A DNA stretch of 64,000 nucleotides from Halogeometricum sp. S3BR5-2 (GTDB lineage Archaea; Halobacteriota; Halobacteria; Halobacteriales; Haloferacaceae): NCBI RefSeq assembly GCF_031624635.1, contig NZ_JAMQOQ010000001.1, positions 930,001 through 994,000 of the forward strand, given 5' to 3'. Shown in pieces: positions 34,240 through 43,210 of the stretch. Below the pieces are notes generated by a model. That model had not been told where the DNA came from. It saw only the letters and a program-made list of their open reading frames with translations, and did no database searches. Both the position numbers and the translations under genes were made by a program. Numbering within the stretch: the stretch's first letter is position 1; each line of letters starts with the position of its first letter.

Positions 34240-36333
34240 TTACTGCGGGCTCGGGCTCGACGGCCCGGACACCTGCTCCGGGTTGAACGCGGAGCCGGTG
34301 ATGCTCTTGAGGCGGTCGACGAGCGAGTCCTTCTCGGGTTCGCCCTCGAGCGCCACGTCGAGCACTTCGCTGATGTGGCTGACGGGGATGATCTCGACCA
34401 TCTCCTCGTACTCCTCTTCGATCATCACGTCCTGCATGTTCGCCTGCGGGATGATGACCTTCGAGCAGCCCGATTTCGCGGCGGCCTCTATCTTGTGCGT
34501 GACGCCGCCGACGGGGAGCACGTCCCCGCGGACGGACAGGCTGCCGGTCATGGCGAGCGACTGGTCGACGCCGACGTTCTCCAGCGCGGAGATGACCGCC
34601 GTGGCGACCGTCACGGACGCGGAGTCGCCCTCCACGCCCTCGTAGGACTGCACGAACTGGATGTGGATGTCCTTCTGGGAGATGTCCTCGTCGGAGAACT
34701 TCTTGATGATGGCCGATACGTTCTGGACGGCCTCCATCGCTATCTCCTGAAGTTTCCCGGTGGCGATGACCTCGCCCGGCCCCTGCGAGGGCGTGACCTC
34801 GGCCATCACGGGCATCATGATGCCGGAGTCCTCGCCCATGACGGCGAGACCGTTGACGCGGCCGACCTGGTAGCCGTCGGCCACCTGCAGTTCGTAGTCC
34901 TTGCGGCGCTCGATGTAGTCGTCCGCGAGCTGCTGTTCGATGGAGCGGCTGCGGCCCTTCGCCTGCAGCACGTGCGCGCGGGTGACCACGTCGGCGTCCT
35001 CCGCGCGGGCGATGTCGCCCGAGACGCGGACCAGACCGCCGAGGTTGCGCAGTTCGAGCGTGAGGTGGCCCTTCCGGCCCGCGCGGCGGCGGGCTTCGAG
35101 GATGACCTCCTCGATGGCCTCGGAGCTGTATTCGGGCAGGCGGCCGTCCTTCTTGACCTCCTGTGCGACGAAGCGCGCGTACTTGCGCCGCATCTCGGGG
35201 GTGTCCTCGATGGTGTCGTCCATGTACACCTCGTACCCGTACCCCTTGATGCGCGAGCGCAGGGCGGGGTGCATGTTCTCCATCGCGTCGAGGTTCCCGG
35301 CTGCGATCATGATGAAGTCCGTCGGGACGGGTTCCGTCTGGACCATCGCGCCCGAGGAGCGCTCGGACTGGCCCGTGATGGAGAACTCGCCCTCCTGGAT
35401 GGCCGTCATCAGGTGCTGCTGGGAGCGGATGTCGAGCGTGTTTATCTCGTCGATGAACAGCACGCCCTTGTTCGCCTTGTGGATGGCGCCGGGTTCCACG
35501 CGGTCGTGGCTCGGCGTCTCCATCCCGCCGGACTGGAACGGGTCGTGCCGGACGTCGCCGAGGAGCGCACCGGCGTGCGCGCCCGTGGCGTCCTGGAACG
35601 GCGCGGCCGCGCCGTCGGCGTTGTTGACGATGAGGTTCGGAATCATCGCGTCGCTTCCGCGGGAGCCGTAGCGGAAGGCGAGGTAGATGACGCCGGCCGC
35701 GAGGATTCCGAGCAGTATCTGCCCGGCGATGATGAGCGAGTAGCCGAGGACGATTGCGATGATGATCCACATGAGGAACGAGCGCATCTGGTTGCGCTTG
35801 CGCGCCTCTTCTTTGTGGGCCTCGACTATCTGTTCGCCTTTCCCCGCGGGGACCGTTCGGACCTTGGGGTTGTTGCCGTCGTCGGGGTTGTGGTAGACGA
35901 GAACGTCCTGCAGTTCCTCTTTCGGCAGCAGTTCGGACATCGCCTTGGCGAGCATCGATTTGCCCGTCCCGGGCGACCCGATCATCATGACGTGGCGGCG
36001 CTGTTTGGCGGCCTTCATGACCACGTCGCGGGCGTGCTCCTGACCGATAACTTGGTCGACGAGGCGGTCCGGCACCTCTATCTCGCTCGTCGAATCGATC
36101 CGGAGCCCACCGAGGAGGTCGTCTTCGTCCACGTCGTCGGCGACGTCGGCTTCGACTTCGACGTCGCTCCCGAGGTCGTCGATAGTCCGCTCGTCGACGT
36201 CGTCGGTCCCGTCGTCGGGGACCGACTCCGGGAAGACCTCCTCGTCCGCACCGGTGGAGGAGTCGGGGGACTCTTCGGGGATGTCGACCCCCTCTTCCGA
36301 GGAGTTTTCGTCGGTATCCATGTCGTTACTCAT
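34240..36333 (-). CDS. lonB: Membrane-anchored ATP-dependent Lon protease (LonB)
   Basis: Archaeal LonB, an AAA+ protease on the cytoplasmic face of the membrane; 697 residues. After an acidic N-terminal tail (about 1-75) come Walker A MIGSPGTGKSMLAKAM (about 117-132), two adjacent membrane segments inserted in the AAA domain (about 185-225, MWIIIAIVLGYSLIIAGQIL), Walker B GVLFIDEINTLD (about 290), a sensor and lid region, and the Lon protease domain. The last has the Ser-Lys dyad: Ser in EGDSASVTVA (about 565) and Lys in GGVTHKIEAA (about 607). In Haloferax LonB is essential and controls carotenoid enzyme levels. It diverges from nadM; AAGTATATC on the minus strand is a likely TATA element. 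Confidence 0.97.
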   Translation of the reverse strand: MSNDMDTDENSSEEGVDIPEESPDSSTGADEEVFPESVPDDGTDDVDERTIDDLGSDVEVEADVADDVDEDDLLGGLRIDSTSEIEVPDRLVDQVIGQEHARDVVMKAAKQRRHVMMIGSPGTGKSMLAKAMSELLPKEELQDVLVYHNPDDGNNPKVRTVPAGKGEQIVEAHKEEARKRNQMRSFLMWIIIAIVLGYSLIIAGQILLGILAAGVIYLAFRYGSRGSDAMIPNLIVNNADGAAAPFQDATGAHAGALLGDVRHDPFQSGGMETPSHDRVEPGAIHKANKGVLFIDEINTLDIRSQQHLMTAIQEGEFSITGQSERSSGAMVQTEPVPTDFIMIAAGNLDAMENMHPALRSRIKGYGYEVYMDDTIEDTPEMRRKYARFVAQEVKKDGRLPEYSSEAIEEVILEARRRAGRKGHLTLELRNLGGLVRVSGDIARAEDADVVTRAHVLQAKGRSRSIEQQLADDYIERRKDYELQVADGYQVGRVNGLAVMGEDSGIMMPVMAEVTPSQGPGEVIATGKLQEIAMEAVQNVSAIIKKFSDEDISQKDIHIQFVQSYEGVEGDSASVTVATAVISALENVGVDQSLAMTGSLSVRGDVLPVGGVTHKIEAAAKSGCSKVIIPQANMQDVMIEEEYEEMVEIIPVSHISEVLDVALEGEPEKDSLVDRLKSITGSAFNPEQVSGPSSPSPQ

Positions 36334-36469
36334 AGAACTGTTTCGCTACTTCAAAGAAAGGCTGCACGACTGATATACTTTCTCCCCGTGTGCGTTTCCA
36401 CCACCCTGACGCCATTCGGCTGATTCAGCCCTCCTGCATCGTGAAATCGCGGATTCGTCGGACTCGCCG

Positions 36470-36480
36470 GGTTTATAAAG
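36470..36480 (+). promoter_or_regulatory. TATA element of nadM
   Basis: GGTTTATAAAG, one of the clearest TATA boxes in the window, centred 27 bases before the ATG at 36502; this predicts a leaderless transcript. No palindrome or hairpin separates it from the start codon. Confidence 0.7.
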
Positions 36481-36501
36481 GCAGCCGGAGAAATCGAAAG
36501 C

Positions 36502-37041
36502 ATGCGGGGGTTCTACATCGGTCGCTTCCAGCCCTTTCACAACGGCCACCACCGGATGGTCGAAGAGATAGCCAAAGAGGTGGACGAACTCGTCCTCGGT
36601 ATCGGTTCCGCCGGCGATTCCCACTCGCCGCGAAACCCGTTCACGGCCGGCGAACGCGTCATGATGGTGACGAAGTCCGTCGCGGACTTCGACATCACCA
36701 CCTACGCCGTCCCCATCGAGGACCTGGACAGAAACTCCGTCTGGGTGAGCCACGTCCAGAGCATGTCGCCCGCCTTCGACGTGGCGTACTCGAACAACCC
36801 CCTCGTCATCCAACTGTTCTCCGAGGCCGGCGTGGAGGTCCACCAGTCGCCGATGTTCAACCGCGACGTGCTGGAGGGCACGGAACTCCGCGACCGGATG
36901 AGACACGACGAGAACTGGCGCGACCTCGTCCCCGACCCCGTCGAGCGAATCATCGACGAGGTGGGCGGCATCGAACGCCTCCAACGCGTCAGCGACACCG
37001 ACTCGAACGGCGGGCGCGAGGACTACCCCTCGCCGTCGTAG
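36502..37041 (+). CDS. nadM: Nicotinamide-nucleotide adenylyltransferase (archaeal NadM)
   Basis: Makes NAD from NMN and ATP; 179 residues. It has the archaeal nucleotidyltransferase fold with GRFQPFHNGHHRMV (the (H/T)xGH motif at about 8-18), LGIGSAGDSHSPRNPFTAGER, and the C-terminal phosphate-binding motif as EGTELRDRM (about 130) in place of the usual IS(G/S)TxxR form. ATG at 36502 right after the initiating Met-Arg-Gly. It ends 5 bases before the next membrane protein, suggesting co-transcription. Confidence 0.95.
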   Translation: MRGFYIGRFQPFHNGHHRMVEEIAKEVDELVLGIGSAGDSHSPRNPFTAGERVMMVTKSVADFDITTYAVPIEDLDRNSVWVSHVQSMSPAFDVAYSNNPLVIQLFSEAGVEVHQSPMFNRDVLEGTELRDRMRHDENWRDLVPDPVERIIDEVGGIERLQRVSDTDSNGGREDYPSPS

Positions 37042-37046
37042 CCGGC

Positions 37047-37691
37047 GTGTCCGTCCCTCCGTTCGTCTCCACCGTCACCCCCGACCCGTTCGCCGTCATG
37101 AACGTCGTCGGCCTTCTCGCGTTCGCCGTCGCGGGGTCGCTGAAGGCGTCCGACGCCGGCCTCGACCTGTTCGGCGTGGCCGTCCTCGGCGTCCTCACCG
37201 CCCTCGGCGGCGGCACCGTCCGCGACGTCCTCGTCAACCGACCCCCCGCATCGCTGACGACGACGGGAGACATGACCGTCGCCCTCGTCGGCGTGGCCCT
37301 CGCCGTCGCCATCTCGCGGCGCGCCTCCGAACACGCCCGCGTTCTCGACAGTCGCGCGTTCCTCGTGAGCGACGCCGTCGGCCTCGCGGCCTTCGCCGCG
37401 ACGGGGGCCCTCGTCGGCACGGACGCCGGACTGGCGCCGTACGGGGTGGTCGTCCTCGCGGCGGTGACGGCCGTCGGCGGCGGGTCGCTGGCGGACGTGC
37501 TCCTCGGCCGCGTGCCCGTCGTCCTGCGCGAGGACTTCTACGCGACGCCCGCCCTCCTCGGCGGCGGCGTCTTCCTCCTCGCGCGTCTCGCCGGCGCGCC
37601 GACCGGGATTCCCGCCGGCGCCTGCGCCGGCGTCGTCTTCGCCGTGCGGATGCTGGCGCTCCGGCGCGAGTGGCGACTCCCGCGGGTCTGA
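37047..37691 (+). CDS. TRIC-type (UPF0126) membrane protein
   Basis: Protein of 214 residues with seven hydrophobic segments in two internal repeats, each containing the family's glycine motif: LTALGGGTVRDVLVNRPP (first repeat) and VTAVGGGSLADVLLGRVP (second). Bacterial and archaeal UPF0126/TRIC proteins are trimeric cation channels or glycine transporters (YadS/YicG relatives). I chose the GTG at 37047, 5 bases after nadM, because DPFAVMNVVGLLAFAVAGSL is the usual N-terminal start of the fold and needs a few residues before it. An internal ATG at 37098 would cut the first helix. Confidence 0.82.
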   Translation: MSVPPFVSTVTPDPFAVMNVVGLLAFAVAGSLKASDAGLDLFGVAVLGVLTALGGGTVRDVLVNRPPASLTTTGDMTVALVGVALAVAISRRASEHARVLDSRAFLVSDAVGLAAFAATGALVGTDAGLAPYGVVVLAAVTAVGGGSLADVLLGRVPVVLREDFYATPALLGGGVFLLARLAGAPTGIPAGACAGVVFAVRMLALRREWRLPRV

Positions 37692-37757
37692 GGGCGCGGC
37701 GGTCGCTCCGAACAGGACGACGAACGAAAGAAAACGACAGTCTGCGACGCTACGGTC

Positions 37758-39329
37758 TCACTCGGCGGCGATGACGTCGTCGATGCGGACGATCATCGTC
37801 GCGGCCTCGGTGGCGGACTCGACCGCCTCGCGCTTGACCGCGGCGGGGTCGAGGATGCCGTGCTCGACGGGGTCGCCTATCTCGCCGCTGCGACCGCTGG
37901 AGATGACGCCCGCGATGCCCTCGTTCTCGTAGCGCGCGCGCAGGTCGACCAGGGCGTCGATGGGGTCCATGCCGGTGTTCTCCGCGAGGGTGCGCGGAAG
38001 CGCCTCGACGGCGTCGGCGAACGCCTCGACGGCGAGTTGCTTGCGGCCCTCGATACCCGCGGCCTCGGCGCGGACGTGGTCGGCGATGGCGATTTCGGTC
38101 GCGCCCGCGCCGGGGACGACGCCGCCCTTGTCGAGGGCCGCGACGGTCACGTCGATGGCGTCGTTGATGGCGCGTTCGAGTTCGTCGACGACGTGTTCGG
38201 TGCCGCCGCGGAGGAACAGCGTGACCGCCTTCGAGGCGTCGCCGCCCTCGACGAACACGAGTTCGTCGTCGCCGTACTTCTTCAGCGAGACGGAGTCGGC
38301 GCGACCGAAGTCGGATTCGTCGAGGTCGGTCGCGGAGCCGAGGCGCTTGGCGCCCGTGGCGCGGGCGATGGCGCGCGCGTCGGACTTCTTCACGCTCTTG
38401 AACGCGAGGACGCCCGCGGCGGCGAGGTGACCGGCGACGCGGTCCGAGATGGACTTCGTGCAGAACACCACGTCGACGCCGGCGTCGGCGAACGCCTTCG
38501 CGTAGCCGCGGAGTTCGTCGTCCTCGGCCTTGAGCGCCGCGTCCAACTGCTCGACGGAGGTGATGGTGTACTCGGTGTCGACCTCGCCCTTGCGGACGTC
38601 GAGTTTCGCGTCGAGGACCGCGACGGTGGCGTCCTCGACGGACTTGGGCATGTTGTCGTTGACGGGGTCTTTGTCGATGACGACGCCCTCGACGAGTTCC
38701 GTCGCCGAGGAGGACGCGCCCGTGCGGGTCAGTACGCGCACGTCGTCGCGGTCGAACCGACCGTTCTCGGCGTGGACCATGCGGACCGCGCGGACGACGT
38801 GCTGTGCGAGGACGTCGGCGGTCACGTCGCCGGTGCCCTTCCCGGTCATGCTGGACTCGGCGACCGTCTCGAGGAGGTCGTCGTCGAGGTCGACGTCGAG
38901 CACCTGCGCGTCGATGGCCTCCTGCGCGAGGCGGGCCGCCTCGGTGTAGCCCTCGACGATGACGGTCGGGTGGAGGTCCGCTTCGAGGAGGTCCTCGGCG
39001 TGCGCGAGGAGTTCGCCCGTCAGAACGGCCGCGGTGGTGGTGCCGTCGCCGACCTCCTTCTCCTGTGTCTCGGCCACTTCGACGATCATCTGCGCGGCGG
39101 GGTGTTCGATGTCCATCTCTTCGAGGATGGTCGCGCCGTCGTTCGTGATGACGACGTTACCTGTGGAGTCGACCAGCATCTTGTCCATCCCGCGGGGGCC
39201 GAGCGTCGTCCGTACGGCGCTCGCGACGGCCTTACCCGCTCGGATGTTCGAATCTTGGGCGGCCTGACCGCGCGTTCGGGAGCTACCGCCGGAGAGGATG
39301 TACAGGGGCTGCTGCATTCGTGACGACAT
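37758..39329 (-). CDS. cct3: Thermosome (group II chaperonin) subunit, Cct3-like
   Basis: ATP-driven protein-folding ring subunit of 523 residues. Landmarks: [34 protein letters not shown]-type region (read as [12 protein letters not shown]), [15 protein letters not shown], and an equatorial C-terminal region with [17 protein letters not shown]. It ends [10 protein letters not shown] with no Gly/Met-rich tail; the short tail and length match Haloferax volcanii Cct3 rather than the longer Cct1/Cct2, so the symbol is an inference from these. ATG at 39329, with an alternative at 39317. Confidence 0.9.
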   Translation of the reverse strand: MSSRMQQPLYILSGGSSRTRGQAAQDSNIRAGKAVASAVRTTLGPRGMDKMLVDSTGNVVITNDGATILEEMDIEHPAAQMIVEVAETQEKEVGDGTTTAAVLTGELLAHAEDLLEADLHPTVIVEGYTEAARLAQEAIDAQVLDVDLDDDLLETVAESSMTGKGTGDVTADVLAQHVVRAVRMVHAENGRFDRDDVRVLTRTGASSSATELVEGVVIDKDPVNDNMPKSVEDATVAVLDAKLDVRKGEVDTEYTITSVEQLDAALKAEDDELRGYAKAFADAGVDVVFCTKSISDRVAGHLAAAGVLAFKSVKKSDARAIARATGAKRLGSATDLDESDFGRADSVSLKKYGDDELVFVEGGDASKAVTLFLRGGTEHVVDELERAINDAIDVTVAALDKGGVVPGAGATEIAIADHVRAEAAGIEGRKQLAVEAFADAVEALPRTLAENTGMDPIDALVDLRARYENEGIAGVISSGRSGEIGDPVEHGILDPAAVKREAVESATEAATMIVRIDDVIAAE

Positions 39330-39365
39330 GAGTGTGAAACCTCACCCCTGTAGACGACAGCGGTT

Positions 39366-39381
39366 CTATAAATACCTTTCG
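39366..39381 (-). promoter_or_regulatory. Thermosome gene promoter
   Basis: On the minus strand CGAAAGGTATTTATAG: a BRE-like purine stretch joined to a TATTTATA box, 37-52 bases before the ATG at 39329, giving a short leader of roughly 10-20 bases. The form (CGAAA followed by TATTTATA) resembles the heat-responsive cct promoters described in Haloferax. No other operator-like repeat is obvious. Confidence 0.6.
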
Positions 39382-39567
39382 TAGCCGGAGTGTCGAAAAA
39401 TCGCACGACAGGAGCCGAATGAGGGTGCTACTCGGTCGCAATCCGAACGCAGCGAGTGTATCCAAGATACAAAAAGCTTTGGTAACCGCGAGGGTTCGGC
39501 GGACGACCAGTCTCGTAGCTGAACAGTTCTGAGAAGCTATTTTACCTCGCCCGAGAACGGTCGAACC

Positions 39568-40398
39568 GTGCTCGAACTGAACCACGGGTTCCGGGTGGTG
39601 GACGTCCACGCGCGGTTGGACCCCGACGGCGAGGAGTCGGTGGCCACGCGGGGACGGGAGACGAGTCCCGAACGGTTGGAGCGGGAACTCCACCAAGCCG
39701 GCGTCGTCCGCGCCGTCGTCTCGCCGGGGCGGCGCGCCGAGGGGGAGGGGTACCTCCGCGCGAACAACGCCGTCGCGCGGATGAGCGTCGACCGGCCGTT
39801 CGTCGCGTTCGCGCGCGTGAACGGCCCGCGGGACCCGAGCGGACGCGCCAGCGCGCGCCTGCGGAACCTCACCGCCTCCCGGGACGACAGCCACGCCGAC
39901 CCGGACGACATCGAGCAGTACGCCTACGACGACCGGTTCCACGGGTTCACGCTCGCGCCCGCCGTCGACGGCCTGCCCGACGAGGAGACGCTGGACCGAC
40001 TGGACGACGTGGGCCTGCCCGTCCTCGTCCACGGCGGCCGGGAGTTCACCCCCGACGACGCCGCCGAGACGCTCCTCAGACGGGAGTTCCCCGTGATACT
40101 CGCCGGGTTCGGCGGCTATCCGCTGGAACGGGACCTGATGAACCGGAGCATCGACCTGTTGGAGGAGTTCGACGGCCTCCACCTCGACACGAGTTTCGTC
40201 CGCTTCCGCGGCGTGATGGAGCGCGCGCTGTTGGAGCACCCCGACCGAGTGTTGTTCGGGAGCGGCGCCCCCGAGGCGCACCCGAACGTCGGCGTGATGG
40301 AACTACTGACGCTCGACGTTTCGGAGGACGCGATGCGCCGGGCGTTCTCGAAGAACGCCGCGCGTGTTATCCCCGAACTCGGGCCCGGCGAGGAGTGA
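39568..40398 (+). CDS. Amidohydrolase-like TIM-barrel protein with degenerate metal site
   Basis: Protein of 276 residues resembling the amidohydrolase_2 family: FRVVDVHARLDPDGEE at the N-terminus, VLVHGGREFTPDDAAE in the middle, VILAGFGGYPLERDLM and a C-terminal FGSGAPEAHPNVGVMELL followed by a SKNAARVI helix. The usual metal-binding HxH is HAR here, and the Asp of the FGSDxP motif is Gly, so the metal centre is probably lost or altered. Substrate unknown. GTG start at 39568 after a TATA-like CTATTTTACC. The upstream 238 bases (39330-39567) hold the two divergent promoters only. Confidence 0.75.
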   Translation: MLELNHGFRVVDVHARLDPDGEESVATRGRETSPERLERELHQAGVVRAVVSPGRRAEGEGYLRANNAVARMSVDRPFVAFARVNGPRDPSGRASARLRNLTASRDDSHADPDDIEQYAYDDRFHGFTLAPAVDGLPDEETLDRLDDVGLPVLVHGGREFTPDDAAETLLRREFPVILAGFGGYPLERDLMNRSIDLLEEFDGLHLDTSFVRFRGVMERALLEHPDRVLFGSGAPEAHPNVGVMELLTLDVSEDAMRRAFSKNAARVIPELGPGEE

Positions 40399-40402
40399 GG
40401 GG

Positions 40403-41305
40403 TCAGCGCCAGTCGTACGTCGCGACGGCGCGGTCGGTCCGCTTCGAACAACCGTGGGGGTTCCGCGCCGTCGACCGGTCGCGGGCGCGGGCGACGAGTC
40501 CGTCGGAGATACCCGTGGCCATCCCGCCGACGACGTCCCTCCCCGTCCCGAACCACCCCGTCGGCGTCGCGTCGCCGCGGACGACGTCCCGAGCGGCGGA
40601 GAACGCGTCCGTCCGGGCGTGCCTGAGCGTCCGCCGGGCGACGGTGGGACGGAAGCCGTAGTTCTTCGCGAGTCGGTAGCCGAGCGCGCGGTACTTCCAG
40701 CCCCAGTCGCGTTCTTTCACGCCGCCGTCGGCCTCGTACTCCGTCCGGACGCTCATCTCCGGGCGCCACGTCACCGCCTCCCCGGCCCCGGCGAGTCGGT
40801 GCGCGACGTCGCGCGCGCCGCCGGTGAGGAGGTACTCGTCGAAGCCGTCGAGTTCCTCCAGGGCGTCCCGCCGGAAGGCGACGTTGCCGCCGTTGAAGTA
40901 GGTCACGTCGCGGCCGCAGATGGTCCGCCGTTCGAGCGTCTCGGTGGTCATCCCGGCGCGGAGCGTCCGGTGGGAGGGCCCGGTCACCGCCGCCGCCTCT
41001 TCGAGGCCGTCGGTGACGCCGTCCAGCCATCGCTCCTCGACGGCGAAGTCGTAGCGCAGGAACGCGATTGCGTCGCCGGAGGCGGCGCGGATGCCGGCGT
41101 TGCGGGCGACGTTCAGCGTCCGGTCGGATATCTCGACGAGGACGTCCACGTCGTCTCGGTCGCGCACCATCCCCGTGGTGCCGTCGGCCGAAGGGCCGTT
41201 GACGACGACGACTTCGGCGTCCGGGGCGGCCTCGGCCAGGGCGTCGAGGCCGGCCGCGAGGCGGTCCCGACCGTTGAGCGTCGGAACCACTACCGAGAGA
41301 TGCAT
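40403..41305 (-). CDS. Family 2 glycosyltransferase
   Basis: GT-A glycosyltransferase of 300 residues: MHLSVVVPTLNGRDRLAAGL, VVVVNGPSADGTTGMV, ARNAGIRAASGDAIAFLRYD (the acidic nucleotide-sugar/metal region; Tyr-Asp instead of a plain DxD) and YFNGGNVAFRRDALEELDGFDE, which is typical of the acceptor half. No membrane segment is present. It likely adds a sugar to a surface glycan or lipid; donor and acceptor unknown. ATG at 41305; the promoter carries a 14-base palindrome. It ends 4 bases from the convergent amidohydrolase-like gene. Confidence 0.87.
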   Translation of the reverse strand: MHLSVVVPTLNGRDRLAAGLDALAEAAPDAEVVVVNGPSADGTTGMVRDRDDVDVLVEISDRTLNVARNAGIRAASGDAIAFLRYDFAVEERWLDGVTDGLEEAAAVTGPSHRTLRAGMTTETLERRTICGRDVTYFNGGNVAFRRDALEELDGFDEYLLTGGARDVAHRLAGAGEAVTWRPEMSVRTEYEADGGVKERDWGWKYRALGYRLAKNYGFRPTVARRTLRHARTDAFSAARDVVRGDATPTGWFGTGRDVVGGMATGISDGLVARARDRSTARNPHGCSKRTDRAVATYDWR

Positions 41306-41308
41306 ACG

Positions 41309-41338
41309 CGTCCGTACGGACGGAGAGACTTAAATGCC
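41309..41338 (-). promoter_or_regulatory. Glycosyltransferase promoter with 14-base perfect palindrome
   Basis: On the minus strand GCATTTAAGT (41329-41338) is a TATA-like element 24-33 bases before the ATG at 41305. The perfect palindrome CGTCCGTACGGACG occupies 41309-41322, between the TATA element and the start codon, where a bound repressor would block transcription. The regulator is unknown. Confidence 0.55.
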
Positions 41339-41460
41339 GTCGCTCCGGCCGACGGGAGAAGAACGGCGCGGCGGCCCCGTCGTACCGTCTCTCGCCGGTC
41401 GGACCGCCGGTTCGCCGCAACGGGGTGGTGAACCGGGGAAAACGGCGGCGAGAGACGGTA

Positions 41461-42183
41461 TCAGTCCGCGTCGGGGACCGAGGCCGTCCAGTACGACACC
41501 GACGCGAGACGTTCGCCGAGCGACGTCCCGCCGAACGAGGTGTCGAGGCCGCGGAGTTCGCTGGCGACGCCGTTCGGCATCTTCCGGTAGACGCCGTACG
41601 GGACGACGAAGTCGTGGGTCGCCTCGGTCAGTCTGAGACCGGCGTCGCGGAGGAGGCCGTCCACCTCCGACTCGCCGTAGAGTCGCGACCCCATCGGCAA
41701 CAGCCAGTTGTACACGAGGCGCGCGCTGGTGTCATTGAACGTGTCGAAGAACACCACGTCCTTCGAGACGCGCGCCATCTCCGCGAGGAACTTCGCGGGC
41801 GTGTCCGCGAGGTGGAAGAATCGCATCGCGAACACGGCGTCGAAGTGGTCGTCGGGGAACGGCAGACGCGCCGCGTCGCCCCGGAGGAACTCGATTCGCT
41901 CCGCGACGTCCGCTCCGGCCCGCCGCGCCTTCTCGCGTCCCTGCGTCATCATCGCCCGCGAGATGTCGAGTCCGACGATGTTCGCACCGCGTTCGGCGAG
42001 CATGACGGTGAACCGACCGGTACCGCAGGCTATCTCCAGAACGTTCTTGCCCTCGACGGGACCGACGGCGTCGAGGACGGCCTGCTTCTCTCGGTGGTCG
42101 ATGAGTCGCCCGCCGCGGGAGAATCGCTTCGAGTCGTACTCTTGGGCGACGTCGTCCGCCTGGTACCACTCCTTTCCTTTCAC
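41461..42183 (-). CDS. Class I SAM-dependent methyltransferase
   Basis: Protein of 240 residues with the Rossmann methyltransferase motifs: motif I VLEIACGTGRFTVMLAERG (about 50-68), GLDISRAMMTQGREK (motif II area), FLRGDAARLPFPDDHFDAVF (motif III) and FFDTFNDTSA. The N-terminal KGKEWYQADDVAQEYDSKRF fits the UbiE/Methyltransf_11 type acting on small molecules. Substrate unknown. GTG start at 42183, with a TATA-like GGTTTTAGG about 30 bases upstream on the minus strand. Confidence 0.86.
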   Translation of the reverse strand: MKGKEWYQADDVAQEYDSKRFSRGGRLIDHREKQAVLDAVGPVEGKNVLEIACGTGRFTVMLAERGANIVGLDISRAMMTQGREKARRAGADVAERIEFLRGDAARLPFPDDHFDAVFAMRFFHLADTPAKFLAEMARVSKDVVFFDTFNDTSARLVYNWLLPMGSRLYGESEVDGLLRDAGLRLTEATHDFVVPYGVYRKMPNGVASELRGLDTSFGGTSLGERLASVSYWTASVPDAD

Positions 42184-42307
42184 ACTACACCGTACTGCAC
42201 GCCGACGGCCTAAAACCGTACTGGATGCGGCCGGACGACCGACCGCCGGCGGGCGCGCCGACGACGGGACGGACCGACCGCGGCGCGCCTCGGCCGCGTC
42301 CGCCCGG

Positions 42308-42700
42308 TTACCCGCTGGTGACGACGTTCTCGGCCGGGATGCGGATGATGACTCGGCCCCCGGACTCCTCGTCGTGGTAGGGGTACTCGTCGACGTCCAT
42401 GTACCGCCGCGCGAGTTCGTCGATGTGTTCGCGGGCGCCCTCGTCGACCAACTCCGCCTCGCCGCGGACGGAGACGTAACGGTAGGGGTCGTCCGGGTCC
42501 AGGACCGAGACGCCCACCTTCGGGTCTCGCTGGACGTTCTTTACCTTCCGGCGGCCGTACGCGCTGTTGAGGAGGACGTACTCGCGGTTCTCGTGACCGA
42601 CCCAGACGGGCGTCACCTGCGGCGTTCCGTCGGGCATGACCGTCGCGAAGTGGGCGAACGACTCCTTCTCGAAGATGTCGACGTGAGACTCGGGAATCAC
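42308..42700 (-). CDS. PPOX-class (F420/flavin) split-barrel oxidoreductase
   Basis: Split beta-barrel protein of 130 residues. FAHFATVMPDGTPQVTPVWVGHE, GRRKVKNVQRDPKVGVSVLDP and YRYVSVRGEAELVDEG are typical of pyridoxamine-phosphate-oxidase-like proteins that bind F420 or FMN. A reductase or cofactor-binding role is likely; the substrate is not identifiable. GTG start at 42700. The 137 bases upstream are strongly AT-rich (ATAATAATATGACC) and contain divergent promoters with the HTH gene at 42838. Confidence 0.87.
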   Translation of the reverse strand: MIPESHVDIFEKESFAHFATVMPDGTPQVTPVWVGHENREYVLLNSAYGRRKVKNVQRDPKVGVSVLDPDDPYRYVSVRGEAELVDEGAREHIDELARRYMDVDEYPYHDEESGGRVIIRIPAENVVTSG

Positions 42701-42837
42701 GTTCCGCCCGTCGACGCGGCGGGAGAAAACGGTTCGCCATCGAATAATAATATGACCTTATTTGTGTATAATGTGACTGCATTGTTTTGACACACTTGTA
42801 GCCAAGCTTTACCACGGCAGACGTGTTCGCGTGGAGT

Positions 42838-43110
42838 ATGAGCACCAGTACCGCAGAGATGAACCGTGAGGACCCCCTCTCGGAGGGCGAGTTCCGCGAA
42901 CGACTCCGAGAGTTACCCCCGAGCGCGAAGCTCGTCGCCAAGGTGTTAGAGGGCGACGCGCCGCTCTCACAGGGCGAACTCGCGGAGGAGTCTCTGCTTC
43001 CGGACCGGACTGTCCGCTACGCGCTGAACCGGCTGGAGGAGTCGGACCTCGTCGGGTCGCGCTACAGTTTCAAAGACGCTCGAAAGCAGGTCTACTTCCT
43101 GAACACGTAA
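42838..43110 (+). CDS. Small MarR-like HTH protein
   Basis: DNA-binding mini-protein of 90 residues with one winged helix: SAKLVAKVLEGDAPLSQGELAEE, LPDRTVRYALNRLEESDLV (recognition helix) and a beta wing ending KQVYFLNT. The fold is of the MarR/TrmB type without an effector domain, common in haloarchaea. ATG at 42838; a TATA-like GCTTTACC lies about 25-32 bases upstream. It is divergent from the F420/flavin oxidoreductase gene, a possible target (inference). Confidence 0.85.
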   Translation: MSTSTAEMNREDPLSEGEFRERLRELPPSAKLVAKVLEGDAPLSQGELAEESLLPDRTVRYALNRLEESDLVGSRYSFKDARKQVYFLNT

Positions 43111-43210
43111 TCGACCGACGACCGTGAACGGCGACCGCAGGACGGACTGACCAAGCCACCTCCCGCCGTTCACCAGTACCGTTTTCTCAGACCCCCGCGA
43201 ACCCGGAGCC

